Assembly: GCA_018366495.1 (NCBI GenBank)
Contig: JAGZHZ010000020.1
Coordinates: 1 to 47,736 of the forward strand
Length of the DNA stretch: 47,736 nt
DNA from: Clostridiales bacterium
Lineage (GTDB): Bacteria > Bacillota > Clostridia > Lachnospirales > Lachnospiraceae
Reading direction: 5' to 3'
Positions 1-8,600 of the stretch are shown here, in pieces. The stretch's first letter is position 1, and every line of letters starts with the position of its first letter. Made by a program: the position numbers and the translations under genes. The notes beneath the pieces are model-generated. The model searched no databases and was not told where the DNA came from. It was given only the letters and a program-made list of their open reading frames with translations.

Positions 1-26
1 TTTTCATCGCAAGTTAATTTTAACAC

Positions 27-72
27 AAAAAGAGGACCTTTCGTTCATTTTGAACGAAAAGTCCTCTTTTTT
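27..72. terminator. Bidirectional intrinsic terminator
   Basis: A near-perfect hairpin pairs 27-37 with 61-71 and 39-47 with 51-59, with a single C/A mismatch (38/60) and a TTT loop. It has T-rich flanks on the right for the plus strand and, read in reverse, on the left for the minus strand. It lies downstream of the minus-strand gene ending at 169 and probably also ends a plus-strand unit that enters from outside the window. Confidence 0.85.
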
Positions 73-168
73 CATAGAGACTGTTATTTCACAGCCCCAT
101 CTTTTTTTGATCTGCGTGTGAGGCGTTTGTATGCCGGCATTTTGCCTCACAGCGGATATAGTTTTATG

Positions 169-615
169 TCAGATATCGCCTTCCGCTAAAGTGAGCGCCT
201 CGGAGATTGCGTCGAGCAGCATTTGGGAAGTGTATTTACTGTCTGATGGATAAGTAATATTTTCCAGAGACTGACTCTGGCAGACTTGAGAGGCAATCGA
301 GTCAAGTGTAGGGCTGACAAGAGGATACATCGTGGCGACGGTATCATTTAGATTGACAAGGCGAATGGAATTAATATGATTTTCATCGACCACGACTTCC
401 ACGTCAACGCTGCTTCCGTTTAAACTGACAGGAGAAGTGTAGACGCCGGCAATGTATTTCGGCGCGGATGCGCTGCCTTTGTCAGACGTTTCTTCAGCAG
501 CTGGAAGAAACATAAAGAACAGCAGAACAAGCAGAATGATTCCCAGTACTGCAAAGATTGCAGTATAAATGATTTCACGCATCCGAAAGACCAGGATTTT
601 TGTTTTTGCACTCAT
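169..615 (-). CDS. Membrane-anchored FMN-binding-like domain protein
   Basis: This is a 148-residue protein with one N-terminal transmembrane helix (about residues 13-37) and an exposed C-terminal domain. The domain follows the FMN_bind pattern: a Y-x-x-G-x-Y-type opening strand, a V-x-V-x-V-x-x-x-x-I-x-x-I segment, and a C-terminal helix beginning YTSQMLLDAI. The family signature S-G-A-T, whose Thr is flavinylated in RnfG/NqrC-type proteins, is replaced by a PSDSKYTS stretch, so covalent flavin attachment is doubtful. I chose the ATG at 615 because the GGGGG ribosome binding site sits 7 bases before it, but only 1 base before the upstream in-frame ATG at 621. It is monocistronic, with a terminator at 27-72. 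The function is unknown; the fold assignment is by eye. Confidence 0.7.
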   Translation of the reverse strand: MSAKTKILVFRMREIIYTAIFAVLGIILLVLLFFMFLPAAEETSDKGSASAPKYIAGVYTSPVSLNGSSVDVEVVVDENHINSIRLVNLNDTVATMYPLVSPTLDSIASQVCQSQSLENITYPSDSKYTSQMLLDAISEALTLAEGDI

Positions 616-810
616 CTGCATGCCCCCTTCTTTTTATTTTCTATATTGTATGTATAAGAAGAAAATATTATTCAAATTTTAAGAAAGGCTCAAAAATAAA
701 TTTTGGAACGTGCTGTGATTCTATCTAAAAATATGATAAAATGATTGGCATATGAAAGCTGTTATCAGCTTAATATAAAGATATGATGGAAAATGTGAAA
801 GGAGAAAAAT

Positions 811-1680
811 ATGGGAGAGTACTTAATTACAACAGACAACATGAGTGATCTGCCGGACGAATATTTAAATGAGCATCAGATCAAAACGTGTTCATTGAGT
901 TATATGTTGGAAGGGGAAACATACACAAGCAAAAATGGAATGGACAGTCATCTGTTTTATGAGAAGATGCGAAACGGTTCGATGCCTACGACTTCTCAGG
1001 TAAACCCAGAGGAGGCAAAATGTGATTTACAAGAATTTTTAAAAGAAGATAAAGATATTATTCACATTGCATTTTCGAGCGGACTGAGCGGAACATACAA
1101 CAGTATGCAGATTGCAGCCAGAGAGTTGGAGGAGGAAGGATGCGGACATAGAATCACCATCATTGATTCTTTGAGCGCTTCCCTGGGAGAAGGATTACTG
1201 GTTCATAAGGCATTAGAACAGCAGAAAAAAGGATTGAGTTATGATGAGATGATACAGTGGATTGAAGAACATAAACGAAATATATGTCATAACTTTACCG
1301 TGGATGATCTGTTTCATCTGTACAGAGGAGGAAGAGTCTCAAAGACAACGGCAATTTTAGGAACGATGATTAAGATCAAGCCAGTGCTTCATGTAGATGA
1401 TGAAGGCCATCTGATCAATGTGTCAAAGGCGCATGGAAGAAAAAAAGCGCTTGCAGAACTGGTATCGAACATGGAGCGCCAGATTGGAAGTTATCGCGAC
1501 AAAAATGACGTTGTATTTATCAGTCACGGAGACTGCATTGAAGATGTGAAATATGTGCAGAAATTGGTGGAGGAGAAATTCGGAATCCATAACTTTGTGA
1601 TTAACTATGTGGGACCGACAATCGGGGCACATTCCGGTCCAGGCACAGTGGCACTGTTCTATATGGGAGATGTCCGATAA
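811..1680 (+). CDS. DegV family fatty-acid-binding protein
   Basis: The protein has 289 residues, the usual DegV length. DegV proteins (FakB in the fatty acid kinase system) bind a fatty acid between two domains and present it for phosphorylation. Visible family features are the N-terminal TTDNMSDLP segment, the TTSQ motif at 60-63, the SSGLSGTYNS loop at 89-98 that holds the carboxylate, and the LFHLYRGGRVS segment in the second domain. A GGAGAA ribosome binding site precedes the ATG by 5 bases. No kinase partner (FakA) lies in the window, so the link to fatty acid activation is family knowledge only. The gene stands alone and is followed by a bidirectional terminator. Confidence 0.92.
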   Translation: MGEYLITTDNMSDLPDEYLNEHQIKTCSLSYMLEGETYTSKNGMDSHLFYEKMRNGSMPTTSQVNPEEAKCDLQEFLKEDKDIIHIAFSSGLSGTYNSMQIAARELEEEGCGHRITIIDSLSASLGEGLLVHKALEQQKKGLSYDEMIQWIEEHKRNICHNFTVDDLFHLYRGGRVSKTTAILGTMIKIKPVLHVDDEGHLINVSKAHGRKKALAELVSNMERQIGSYRDKNDVVFISHGDCIEDVKYVQKLVEEKFGIHNFVINYVGPTIGAHSGPGTVALFYMGDVR

Positions 1681-1818
1681 AGAACGTGCTGTTCGGAAAG
1701 CGGCAGAATAGTCGTATGATATTTTGTACAAAATAAAAAAACAGAAAAAATAAAGAATATTGGTACAAAAAAACAAAAAACAGAATATATAAAAAATATA
1801 CAAAAGAAGAGAACATAC

Positions 1819-1863
1819 AAAAAACAGAATTGCAGCAGAGAAAAGCGGCAATTCTGTTTTTTT
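1819..1863. terminator. Bidirectional intrinsic terminator
   Basis: A 15-base perfect inverted repeat (1819-1833 with 1848-1862) begins with A6 and ends with T7, so it works on both strands. It separates the convergent DegV gene and PAP2 phosphatase gene. Confidence 0.9.
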
Positions 1864-1916
1864 AAATTTCTGCTTTCAGATATCTGCCAGATAAGCAGTG
1901 GGAAGCGGATCTCACT

Positions 1917-2831
1917 TTAGCTTTGACTTTTTGACGGGAAAGAAAAGAATCCCCACGAAAATTTTTTGTCAAGCATCGGGAAGAGACAGATTGCCCAAAA
2001 TACAATGATAAAGTAGCGCAGACCGCCAAGCAGAAGTCCGTCTCCGATAACATATTTAAATCCAAATTCCAGAACGGCTGTCACACAGATCCCGACGACA
2101 AACTTAAGCGTCTGTTTTTTCAATGGAACTTTATTCTCAAAATTCAGGCAGGTATGTTCCAGATACCAGGAAAGTGCAAAACCAATTCCGGCTCCAGCTG
2201 CTTTGAAACAGTCAGCGGCGTATTTTGCCTCAATCAGCTGACACTTTAAGAAAACAAAAGCAAAAACTGCGGTGAACACAGAACAGAGAGCCAAAATGAT
2301 TCCGATCAAAGATGACGGTACATGGTGTGTTTCCATATAAGAAATAAGGCGTGAAATTCCAAATACAATCAAAAGAGTCAAAGCCATGGAGACGAGAACA
2401 TCTTTTGGTGTATGGACACCGAGATACATTCTGGAAAATCCGACTGCCAGAAAAAGAAAAACGCACATCACTTTCTGCCACGTCTTTTTGAAAAAGAGCG
2501 CGAGAGTTCCGAATAAAGCAGTTGCCGCCTGTGTGTGACCGCTTGGGAAAGAATAGCCTGTAGCGGCTGTGACAGCCGAGGCGACTGCTTCAAACTCCGG
2601 ATCGAGAATCCAAGGGCGCGGAATGCGGAAAGCGATTTTTAAAATCTGCATGAGGAGTCCTGATGCAAAGAAAGTAAGTCCGATCTGGTAGGCGAGTTTT
2701 TTATGAAGACACCAGTAAATCAGACATAAAATTAAAATGATCAGGAGCTCCTGACCGAAATAAGTAAAAAACTGAAAGACAGCTTCGCCGGCAGGCGTGC
2801 GGTGTTGTGCCAGAAAACGCAAGAAATCCAT
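1917..2831 (-). CDS. PAP2 family membrane phosphatase
   Basis: This is a 304-residue polytopic membrane protein with the three PAP2 catalytic motifs in order: K65-x6-R-P (KIAFRIPRP), PSGH at 96-99, and S133-R-x5-H140-x3-D144. The His residues form the phospho-enzyme and the acid/base pair. Family members dephosphorylate undecaprenyl pyrophosphate, phosphatidylglycerol phosphate or other lipid phosphates at the outer face of the membrane; the substrate here cannot be told. The C-terminal half carries further hydrophobic helices beyond the minimal PAP2 core. The ATG is preceded by only a weak purine-rich ribosome binding site. A TATAAT-like -10 is visible at 2881-2886 (minus strand) with no good -35. 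Confidence 0.92.
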   Translation of the reverse strand: MDFLRFLAQHRTPAGEAVFQFFTYFGQELLIILILCLIYWCLHKKLAYQIGLTFFASGLLMQILKIAFRIPRPWILDPEFEAVASAVTAATGYSFPSGHTQAATALFGTLALFFKKTWQKVMCVFLFLAVGFSRMYLGVHTPKDVLVSMALTLLIVFGISRLISYMETHHVPSSLIGIILALCSVFTAVFAFVFLKCQLIEAKYAADCFKAAGAGIGFALSWYLEHTCLNFENKVPLKKQTLKFVVGICVTAVLEFGFKYVIGDGLLLGGLRYFIIVFWAICLFPMLDKKFSWGFFSFPSKSQS

Positions 2832-3015
2832 AAAATTCTTTCTCTCTTTCTAAAAATTTTTCTATTTCAGAAATGAACTCATTATATCATAATTCTAACC
2901 AGAAAAAAAGAGCTGCGGAAGAAAACAGGTGTATAGAAAAATTAGAATTGTACATATTATTAAAAAGCGTCTGGATGCTTCTCATATAAAAAATTAAATA
3001 GCAGGAGGAATTTTC

Positions 3016-3510
3016 ATGAAAAAAATAAAACCGTATGCCGCAGGCTGTCTGGCTGCACTGTGCATTTTAGGGCTGACAGGATGTGGAAATGACAATTCCA
3101 CGAAAGCAACAGAAAAGACAGAAAGAGCCGTGCCTTCTAAAGAGGAGGAGAAAAAACGTACTGCGACAGAAAAAACAACGGAGAGTGACAGAACAAAAAA
3201 TAATTCGGACAAAATGAATAATGGCATCACAGATGAGAATAGAAATAATCATGAAGACAGAACAGCACAGACAGATAAAAACGGAAACATTGTGACGGAT
3301 GGAACAGAGAAAGAGACAGGAGTTCTGGAAGATTTGGGTGAAGGAATTGTGGATGGAGTAGAAGACGTCGGAGACGGCATCAAAAATGGAATAGAAGATG
3401 TTGGAGACGGGATCAGGGACAGTGCAGAGGATACGAAACGAAAACTGGATGAGACGGAAACAGAGCGTTACCATATGACAGAAGATGGCGTGCAGGAAAG
3501 CACACGATAA
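3016..3510 (+). CDS. Lipoprotein with hendecad repeats
   Basis: This 164-residue protein has a lipoprotein signal peptide (charged MKKIK start, hydrophobic core, lipobox LTGC with Cys23). The mature part is very hydrophilic: a Lys/Glu/Thr-rich linker (about 27-100), then three 11-residue repeats at 108-118, 119-129 and 130-140 of the form G-x-G-I-x-x-x-x-E-D-x. Eleven-residue periodicity fits an amphipathic helix or right-handed coiled coil. A strong AGGAGG site precedes the ATG. No enzymatic motif is visible, and it could be a membrane-surface or cell-wall spacer protein. It is monocistronic with its own terminator. The function is unknown. Confidence 0.8.
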   Translation: MKKIKPYAAGCLAALCILGLTGCGNDNSTKATEKTERAVPSKEEEKKRTATEKTTESDRTKNNSDKMNNGITDENRNNHEDRTAQTDKNGNIVTDGTEKETGVLEDLGEGIVDGVEDVGDGIKNGIEDVGDGIRDSAEDTKRKLDETETERYHMTEDGVQESTR

Positions 3511-3516
3511 AGATAG

Positions 3517-3563
3517 AAAAGGCAGAAAACTTTTGAAAGTGCAGAAAAAGTTTTCTGCCTTTT
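3517..3563 (+). terminator. Intrinsic terminator after the repeat lipoprotein gene
   Basis: The inverted repeat pairs 3521-3530 with 3550-3559 (GGCAGAAAAC / GTTTTCTGCC), is extended by A/T pairs, and ends in a T run. Confidence 0.85.
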
Positions 3564-3617
3564 CATGACTTGTAAAATTTGTTATAATAAAAAAAACGCA
3601 GAGAGGAGAGAAGAAAG

Positions 3618-4397
3618 ATGCGGTTTCGACCGTGTATTGACATACATAATGGAAAAGTAAAACAGATTGTGGGGGGAAGTCTGAGCGATGAGCGGGATCA
3701 GGCGGATGAAAATTTTGTATCAGATCTCAGTGCGGCGGATTTTGCACGATTTTACCGCCGTGATCATGTGAAAGGCGGTCACATTATTTTGCTCAACCCT
3801 GTTTCTTCGCCATACTATGAGGCGACGAAAGCTCAGGCTGTCAGTGCGCTTCAGGAATGGAAGGGAGCGATGCAGATCGGGGGAGGAATTCACAGTGAAA
3901 ATGCTTCATTTTATCTGGAAGCAGGGGCATCCCATGTGATTGTGACTTCTTTTGTCTTTCAAAATGGACAGATCCAGTATGAAAATTTGGAGAAAATAGA
4001 GCGGGAGACAGGAAAGGACAGATTAGTTTTGGATTTAAGCTGCCGAAAAAAAGATGGGCAGTATTATATTGTGACAGACAGATGGCAGAAATTTACAGAT
4101 GTCATATTGTCAGAACAGGTGCTGGATGAGCTGTCTGAGCACTGTGCAGAATTTTTGATTCATGCTGTGGATGTGGAAGGAAAAGCGTCCGGAATTGAAG
4201 CGCCGCTTGTGAAGATGCTGGGAAAATGGGGAAAAATCCCGATTACTTATGCAGGCGGAGTGGGAAGTTTTAAAGATCTGGAAGAATTGAGAAAAGCAGG
4301 GAAAAATAGATTGGATGTGACGATTGGAAGTGCGCTTGATCTGTTTGGCGGCCATATGGAATATCAAAAAGTTTTAAAATTGTGTGAAAAATATTAA
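3618..4397 (+). CDS. hisA: ProFAR isomerase, eukaryote-type HisA
   Basis: The enzyme isomerises ProFAR (phosphoribosylformimino-AICAR phosphate) to PRFAR in histidine synthesis and folds as a TIM barrel. The 259-residue sequence matches the fungal/plant HIS6 pattern rather than ordinary bacterial HisA: CIDIHNGKVKQIVGG at the start (catalytic Asp8), VIVTS, the LDLSCRK segment, FLIHAVDVEGK, a Y-A-G-G phosphate loop and a T-I-G-S-A-L-D-x-F-G-G ending. These correspond closely to yeast His6 segments as I remember them. No other his gene is nearby and the gene has its own promoter region (TATAAT at 3583-3588). Ribosome binding site GAGAGGAGAG precedes the ATG. Family assignment is strong; in vivo role is inferred. 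Confidence 0.9.
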   Translation: MRFRPCIDIHNGKVKQIVGGSLSDERDQADENFVSDLSAADFARFYRRDHVKGGHIILLNPVSSPYYEATKAQAVSALQEWKGAMQIGGGIHSENASFYLEAGASHVIVTSFVFQNGQIQYENLEKIERETGKDRLVLDLSCRKKDGQYYIVTDRWQKFTDVILSEQVLDELSEHCAEFLIHAVDVEGKASGIEAPLVKMLGKWGKIPITYAGGVGSFKDLEELRKAGKNRLDVTIGSALDLFGGHMEYQKVLKLCEKY

Positions 4398-4434
4398 AAA
4401 AATGAAAAAGAATAAAAAAGCTCAAGAAATTGTA

Positions 4435-4462
4435 TTGAAAAGTACAGAGAATATGATATAAT
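4435..4462 (+). promoter_or_regulatory. Probable promoter of the hibernation factor gene
   Basis: TTGAAA at 4435-4440 and an extended TATGATATAAT with TATAAT at 4457-4462, separated by 16 bases, lie about 55 bases before the start codon. Confidence 0.6.
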
Positions 4463-4516
4463 CAGTTTATAGTAAATCATCTGCTTTACTAAAAACAGGA
4501 TAAAGGGGTGTGTCAT

Positions 4517-5044
4517 ATGCGTTATACAATCAGCGGAAAGAATATTGATATTACCGAAGGCTTAAGAAATGCAGTTACAGAAAAACTTGGAAAGCTGGAA
4601 CGGTATTTTACTCCTGATACGGAGGTTATTGTTACACTCAGCGTTGAAAAAGAAAGACAAAAAATAGAAGTTACTATTCCGGTAAAAGGAAATATCATTC
4701 GTTCAGAACAAGTCAGCAATGATATGTATGTGTCCATTGATCTTGTGGAAGAAGTAATTGAAAGACAGCTGCGGAAATATAAAAATAAGATTATTGAGAA
4801 GCATAAAGAAGGAGGAATCTTCCAGCAGGAATTTATCGAGACAGAAGAGGAAGATCCAGAAGAAATCAAGATTATCAGGACAAAACATTTTGGAATGAAG
4901 CCAATGTATCCGGAAGATGCCTGCATCCAGATGGAACTGCTGGGACATAACTTTTTCGTATTCTGTAACGCAGAGACAGAGGAAGTAAACGTAGTCTATA
5001 AGAGAAAAGGCAACACATATGGACTGATTGAACCAGAATTCTAA
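4517..5044 (+). CDS. hpf: Ribosome hibernation promoting factor, long form
   Basis: This 175-residue protein has the N-terminal S30AE/YfiA fold (about 1-100; MRYTISGKNIDITEGLRN start) that occupies the mRNA/tRNA channel. It also has the C-terminal domain of long HPF (about 117-175), which dimerises to join two 70S ribosomes into inactive 100S particles. Start choice: a GTG at 4508 is in frame, but the AAGGGG ribosome binding site ends at that point and stands 8 bases before the ATG at 4517, where the family sequence begins. The gene is monocistronic, with a promoter at 4435-4462 and a terminator at 5059-5088. Long HPF is the standard form in Firmicutes. Confidence 0.95.
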   Translation: MRYTISGKNIDITEGLRNAVTEKLGKLERYFTPDTEVIVTLSVEKERQKIEVTIPVKGNIIRSEQVSNDMYVSIDLVEEVIERQLRKYKNKIIEKHKEGGIFQQEFIETEEEDPEEIKIIRTKHFGMKPMYPEDACIQMELLGHNFFVFCNAETEEVNVVYKRKGNTYGLIEPEF

Positions 5045-5058
5045 ATAGTGAAAGAAAA

Positions 5059-5088
5059 TCCCCGCTTTAAAACAGCGGGGAGTTTTTT
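5059..5088 (+). terminator. Intrinsic terminator after hpf
   Basis: The stem CCCCGCT / AGCGGGG is followed by AGTTTTTT. Confidence 0.9.
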
Positions 5089-5123
5089 GCTCAAAAAATA
5101 AAGTACAAAAGAATGGAGAGCTT

Positions 5124-5723
5124 ATGACAGGAAAAACACATTTCGTGGTAGGAGAGGCAGCGGCGCTTGCTGTACTGATGCCTTCAGGCTGGAAGGAGAC
5201 GGCGCTTTGTTTTGCTGCCGCCGCAGTCGGATCAGTGATCTGCGATATTGATGTGGATAGTTCTCATGCCCACAGACAGGCAGAACGTGTGATTTTGTTT
5301 TCAATTATAGCGGTGATTATAGCAGGACTGGCTGAATGGAAATTTGACCTTGGAATCACACAGAAAATTGTATCTCAACGGGAGTTATGGCCGATAGCGG
5401 CAGGGATCATCGGATTTCTGGCTATGTGTATGATTGGAAAAGAACAGCCACACCGCTCTTTCATGCATTCCCTTTTAGCGGTTTTGATCTTTTCCGGACT
5501 TGTATATCTGGTGATTCCAGAAGTGGCAGGTTATTTTGCGGTGGCGATGAGTTCCCACCTGGTGCTGGATATTTTTAATAAAAAAAATATTCGTCTGTGG
5601 TATCCATTTCCAGGCGGTGTATCGTTGAAATTATGTAAGGCAGATGGATGGGCGGATGAGGCGCTTTTTTATATCGGATGTACAGCTGCATCGGTTCTGA
5701 CGCTGATTTGTTTGATGCGATAG
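5124..5723 (+). CDS. YdjM-like membrane-bound metal-dependent hydrolase (DUF457)
   Basis: This 199-residue membrane protein has about four or five hydrophobic helices and the conserved His/Asp positions of the YdjM/LexA-binding family: T-H near the N-terminus (GKTHFVVG), an Asp-rich D-I-D-V-D-S-S-H-A-H segment after the first helix, H-R-S-F-M-H-S in the middle, and a S-S-H-L-V-L-D-I-F-N segment before the C-terminal part. These probably bind a metal. The family is annotated as an inner-membrane metal-dependent hydrolase, but no substrate is known to me. A GGAGAG site precedes the ATG. It has no evident operon partner. Confidence 0.85.
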   Translation: MTGKTHFVVGEAAALAVLMPSGWKETALCFAAAAVGSVICDIDVDSSHAHRQAERVILFSIIAVIIAGLAEWKFDLGITQKIVSQRELWPIAAGIIGFLAMCMIGKEQPHRSFMHSLLAVLIFSGLVYLVIPEVAGYFAVAMSSHLVLDIFNKKNIRLWYPFPGGVSLKLCKADGWADEALFYIGCTAASVLTLICLMR

Positions 5724-5777
5724 GAAAAGATAAAAGAAAAAAGAAGAAATATGTGGGGAGAAGGAAAAAAAATTTTG

Positions 5778-5806
5778 TTGTGTTCATCAATGGAAAGTGC
5801 TACAAT
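5778..5806 (+). promoter_or_regulatory. Probable promoter of secA
   Basis: TTGTGT at 5778-5783 and TACAAT at 5801-5806 are separated by 17 bases, about 135 bases before the secA start. The intervening leader shows no strong hairpin. Confidence 0.5.
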
Positions 5807-5941
5807 AGGAAACAGAATTATGTTTTCAGCAGAATCTGATTTTGTCATGTAAAACATACAGACTGAAGACAGCTGTCTGAAAAATCATCGGATAAAAAGA
5901 CAGAAAAGAAATTTAATAGAACGGAAATAGGAGAAAGTGAC

Positions 5942-8515
5942 ATGAAGTTTGTTGAAAAAGTATTTGGGACTCATAGCTCCAGAGAGTTGAAAAGAATTAT
6001 GCCTCTGGTCAAAAAAATCGAAGACCTGCGCCCGACAATGCAGGCGCTCACGGATGAAGAGCTGAGAGGAAAAACAGAAGAGTATAAGAAAAGACTGCAG
6101 CAAGGTGAGACACTTGATGATCTGCTCCCAGAAGCATTTGCTACCGTGCGCGAAGCGAGCAAGAGAGTTTTGAATATGGAGCATTATCCGGTACAGTTAA
6201 TCGGAGGTATTATTCTGCATCAGGGACGTATCGCTGAGATGAGAACAGGTGAAGGTAAGACGCTTGTGTCAACAACACCGGCATATTTGAATGCGCTGAC
6301 AGGAAGAGGCGTTCATATCGTAACAGTCAATGACTACCTGGCAAAGCGTGATGCGGAATGGATGGGAAAGGTACATGAATTTTTAGGTCTGAAAGTCGGC
6401 GTTGTTTTAAATGATATGGATAACGATGCGAGAAGAGCAGCATATGCGTGTGATATCACATATGTGACGAACAATGAGCTTGGATTTGACTATCTGAGAG
6501 ACAACATGGTAATCTATAAAGAACAACTGGTACAGAGAGATCTGGCATATGCGATCATCGATGAGGTTGACTCCGTATTGATTGATGAGGCGAGAACACC
6601 TCTGATTATTTCCGGACAGAGCGGAAAATCAACAAAATTATACGAAGTGTGCGATATTCTGGCAAGACAGCTGGAACGCGGTGAGGCAAGCGGTGAAGTG
6701 ACAAAAATGTCTGCGATCATGGGAGAAGAGATCACAGAGACAGGTGACTTTATTGTAAATGAAAAAGATAAGATCGTCAGCCTGACACAGGACGGTATCA
6801 AAAAAGTAGAGAAATTCTTTAATATTGAAAACCTTGCTGATGCAGAGAATCTCGAAATTCAGCACAATATTGATCTGGCGCTGCGCGCTCACAATCTGAT
6901 GTTCCGCGACAAAGATTATGTTGTAAAAGACGATGAAGTATTGATTGTTGATGAGTTTACAGGACGTATCATGCCGGGAAGAAGATATTCTGATGGTCTG
7001 CATCAGGCAATCGAGGCAAAAGAGCATGTAAAAGTAAAACGAGAGAGCAAGACACTTGCGACAATCACATTCCAGAACTTCTTCAATAAATACGAAAAGA
7101 AGAGCGGTATGACCGGTACAGCTCTCACAGAAGAAAAAGAATTCCGTGAAATCTATGGCATGGACGTTGTGGAAATTCCGACAAACCGTCCGGTTCAGCG
7201 AAAAGATTTGGACGATGCCGTTTACATGACGAAAAAGGAAAAATTTCATGCAGTTGTAAAAGCAATCAAAGAAGCGCATGACAAAGGTCAGCCTGTTCTG
7301 GTAGGTACGATCACAATCGATACATCCGAACTGTTAAGCTCCATGCTGAGAAAAGAGGGAATCCCTCACAAAGTCCTGAATGCAAAATTCCATGAGATGG
7401 AAGCTGAGATTGTAGCGGATGCCGGTGTTCACGGAGCAGTTACGATTGCGACAAACATGGCTGGACGTGGTACCGATATTAAACTGGACGATAAATCAAA
7501 AGAACTGGGCGGTTTAAAAATTATCGGTACAGAGCGTCATGAATCAAGACGTATCGATAATCAGCTGCGTGGCCGTTCCGGACGTCAGGGAGACCCGGGA
7601 GAATCCAGATTTTATATTTCTCTGGAAGATGATCTGATGAGACTGTTCGGATCTGAAAAATTGATGGGAGTATTTAAATCTCTCGGAGTAAAAGAAGATG
7701 AGCAGATTGAACATAAGATGCTCAGCAGTGCAATCGAAAAAGCACAGATGAAGATTGAGAGCAATAACTATGGAATCCGTAAGAACTTGCTGGAATATGA
7801 CCAGGTCAACAATGAACAGCGTGAGATCATTTATAAAGAGAGACGCCGTGTACTTGACGGTGAGAGCATGAGAGATTCTATCTTTAAGATGATCAATGAC
7901 TGTGTAGATCGTTATATTGATCTGTGTATTCCATCTGATCAGGAACGCAGCGAGTGGGATCTGAAAGAGCTGGACAGAGTTGTTCTGCGTATTATTCCAT
8001 TACAGCCGATCACAGAAGAAGATATCAAAGATATCAAAAAGAAAGATGAACTGAGACAGTACCTGAAAGAAAAAGCAGTGAAGATGTACGAGGAGAAAGA
8101 GGCTCAGTTCCCAGAAGCAGAGCAGCTGCGTGAATTAGAGCGTGTCATTCTCTTAAAAGTAATTGACCGGAAGTGGATGGATCATATCGACGATATGGAA
8201 CAGCTGCGTCAGGGAATCGGACTTCAGGCGTATGGACAGAAAGATCCAAAAGTAGAATATAAAATGCAGGCATATGACATGTTCAATGAAATGTCAGCTG
8301 CCATTCAGGAAGAGACAATCCAGCTTCTGTACCATGTAAAACTGGAACAGAAAGTGGAGAGAGAAGAAGTGGCAAAAGTGACTGGAACAAATAAAGATGA
8401 AAGCCTTGCAAAAGCGCCGAAGAAACGCGAAGAAGACAAGGTTTATCCAAACGATCCATGTCCATGCGGAAGCGGCAAAAAATACAAACAGTGCTGCGGA
8501 AGAAAAAGAGTATAA
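5942..8515 (+). CDS. secA: Preprotein translocase ATPase SecA
   Basis: This is the motor of the Sec pathway, pushing unfolded preproteins through SecYEG. The 857-residue length fits. Visible features are the Walker A GEGKT at 103-107, the DEVDSVLIDEARTPL segment (DEAD-type Walker B), AGRGTDI and the helicase GRSGRQGDPG motif of the second nucleotide-binding fold. The C-terminal SEC-C zinc knuckle is C-x-C-x8-CC, preceded by a charged linker. The ribosome binding site AGGAGAAAG lies 7-8 bases before the ATG. prfB follows after a hairpin, the common Gram-positive secA-prfB order. Nothing unusual is seen. Confidence 0.98.
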   Translation: MKFVEKVFGTHSSRELKRIMPLVKKIEDLRPTMQALTDEELRGKTEEYKKRLQQGETLDDLLPEAFATVREASKRVLNMEHYPVQLIGGIILHQGRIAEMRTGEGKTLVSTTPAYLNALTGRGVHIVTVNDYLAKRDAEWMGKVHEFLGLKVGVVLNDMDNDARRAAYACDITYVTNNELGFDYLRDNMVIYKEQLVQRDLAYAIIDEVDSVLIDEARTPLIISGQSGKSTKLYEVCDILARQLERGEASGEVTKMSAIMGEEITETGDFIVNEKDKIVSLTQDGIKKVEKFFNIENLADAENLEIQHNIDLALRAHNLMFRDKDYVVKDDEVLIVDEFTGRIMPGRRYSDGLHQAIEAKEHVKVKRESKTLATITFQNFFNKYEKKSGMTGTALTEEKEFREIYGMDVVEIPTNRPVQRKDLDDAVYMTKKEKFHAVVKAIKEAHDKGQPVLVGTITIDTSELLSSMLRKEGIPHKVLNAKFHEMEAEIVADAGVHGAVTIATNMAGRGTDIKLDDKSKELGGLKIIGTERHESRRIDNQLRGRSGRQGDPGESRFYISLEDDLMRLFGSEKLMGVFKSLGVKEDEQIEHKMLSSAIEKAQMKIESNNYGIRKNLLEYDQVNNEQREIIYKERRRVLDGESMRDSIFKMINDCVDRYIDLCIPSDQERSEWDLKELDRVVLRIIPLQPITEEDIKDIKKKDELRQYLKEKAVKMYEEKEAQFPEAEQLRELERVILLKVIDRKWMDHIDDMEQLRQGIGLQAYGQKDPKVEYKMQAYDMFNEMSAAIQEETIQLLYHVKLEQKVEREEVAKVTGTNKDESLAKAPKKREEDKVYPNDPCPCGSGKKYKQCCGRKRV

Positions 8516-8536
8516 TAAATAAAATAAAAAAGCAGA

Positions 8537-8582
8537 CAGGAAAAAGGATTGTCAGTATGACATACCTTTTTCCTGATTTTTA
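8537..8582 (+). terminator. Terminator-like hairpin between secA and prfB
   Basis: An 11-base perfect stem (8537-8547 with 8565-8575) has a nested GTCA/TGAC stem in its loop, followed by ATTTTTAAG. It may end most secA transcripts while allowing read-through into prfB. Confidence 0.7.
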
Positions 8583-8600
8583 AGAAAGAAGGTGAAGCGA

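Noticed and set aside
117..151. Inverted repeat TGTGAGGC / GCCTCACA as a terminator
   Set aside because: There is no U tract on either strand and the strong terminator at 27-72 already serves the gene; it may be a chance or minor structure.
6638..7279. A 213-residue open frame antisense to secA
   Set aside because: The sense frame is clearly SecA; the antisense product has no motif and no initiation signal.
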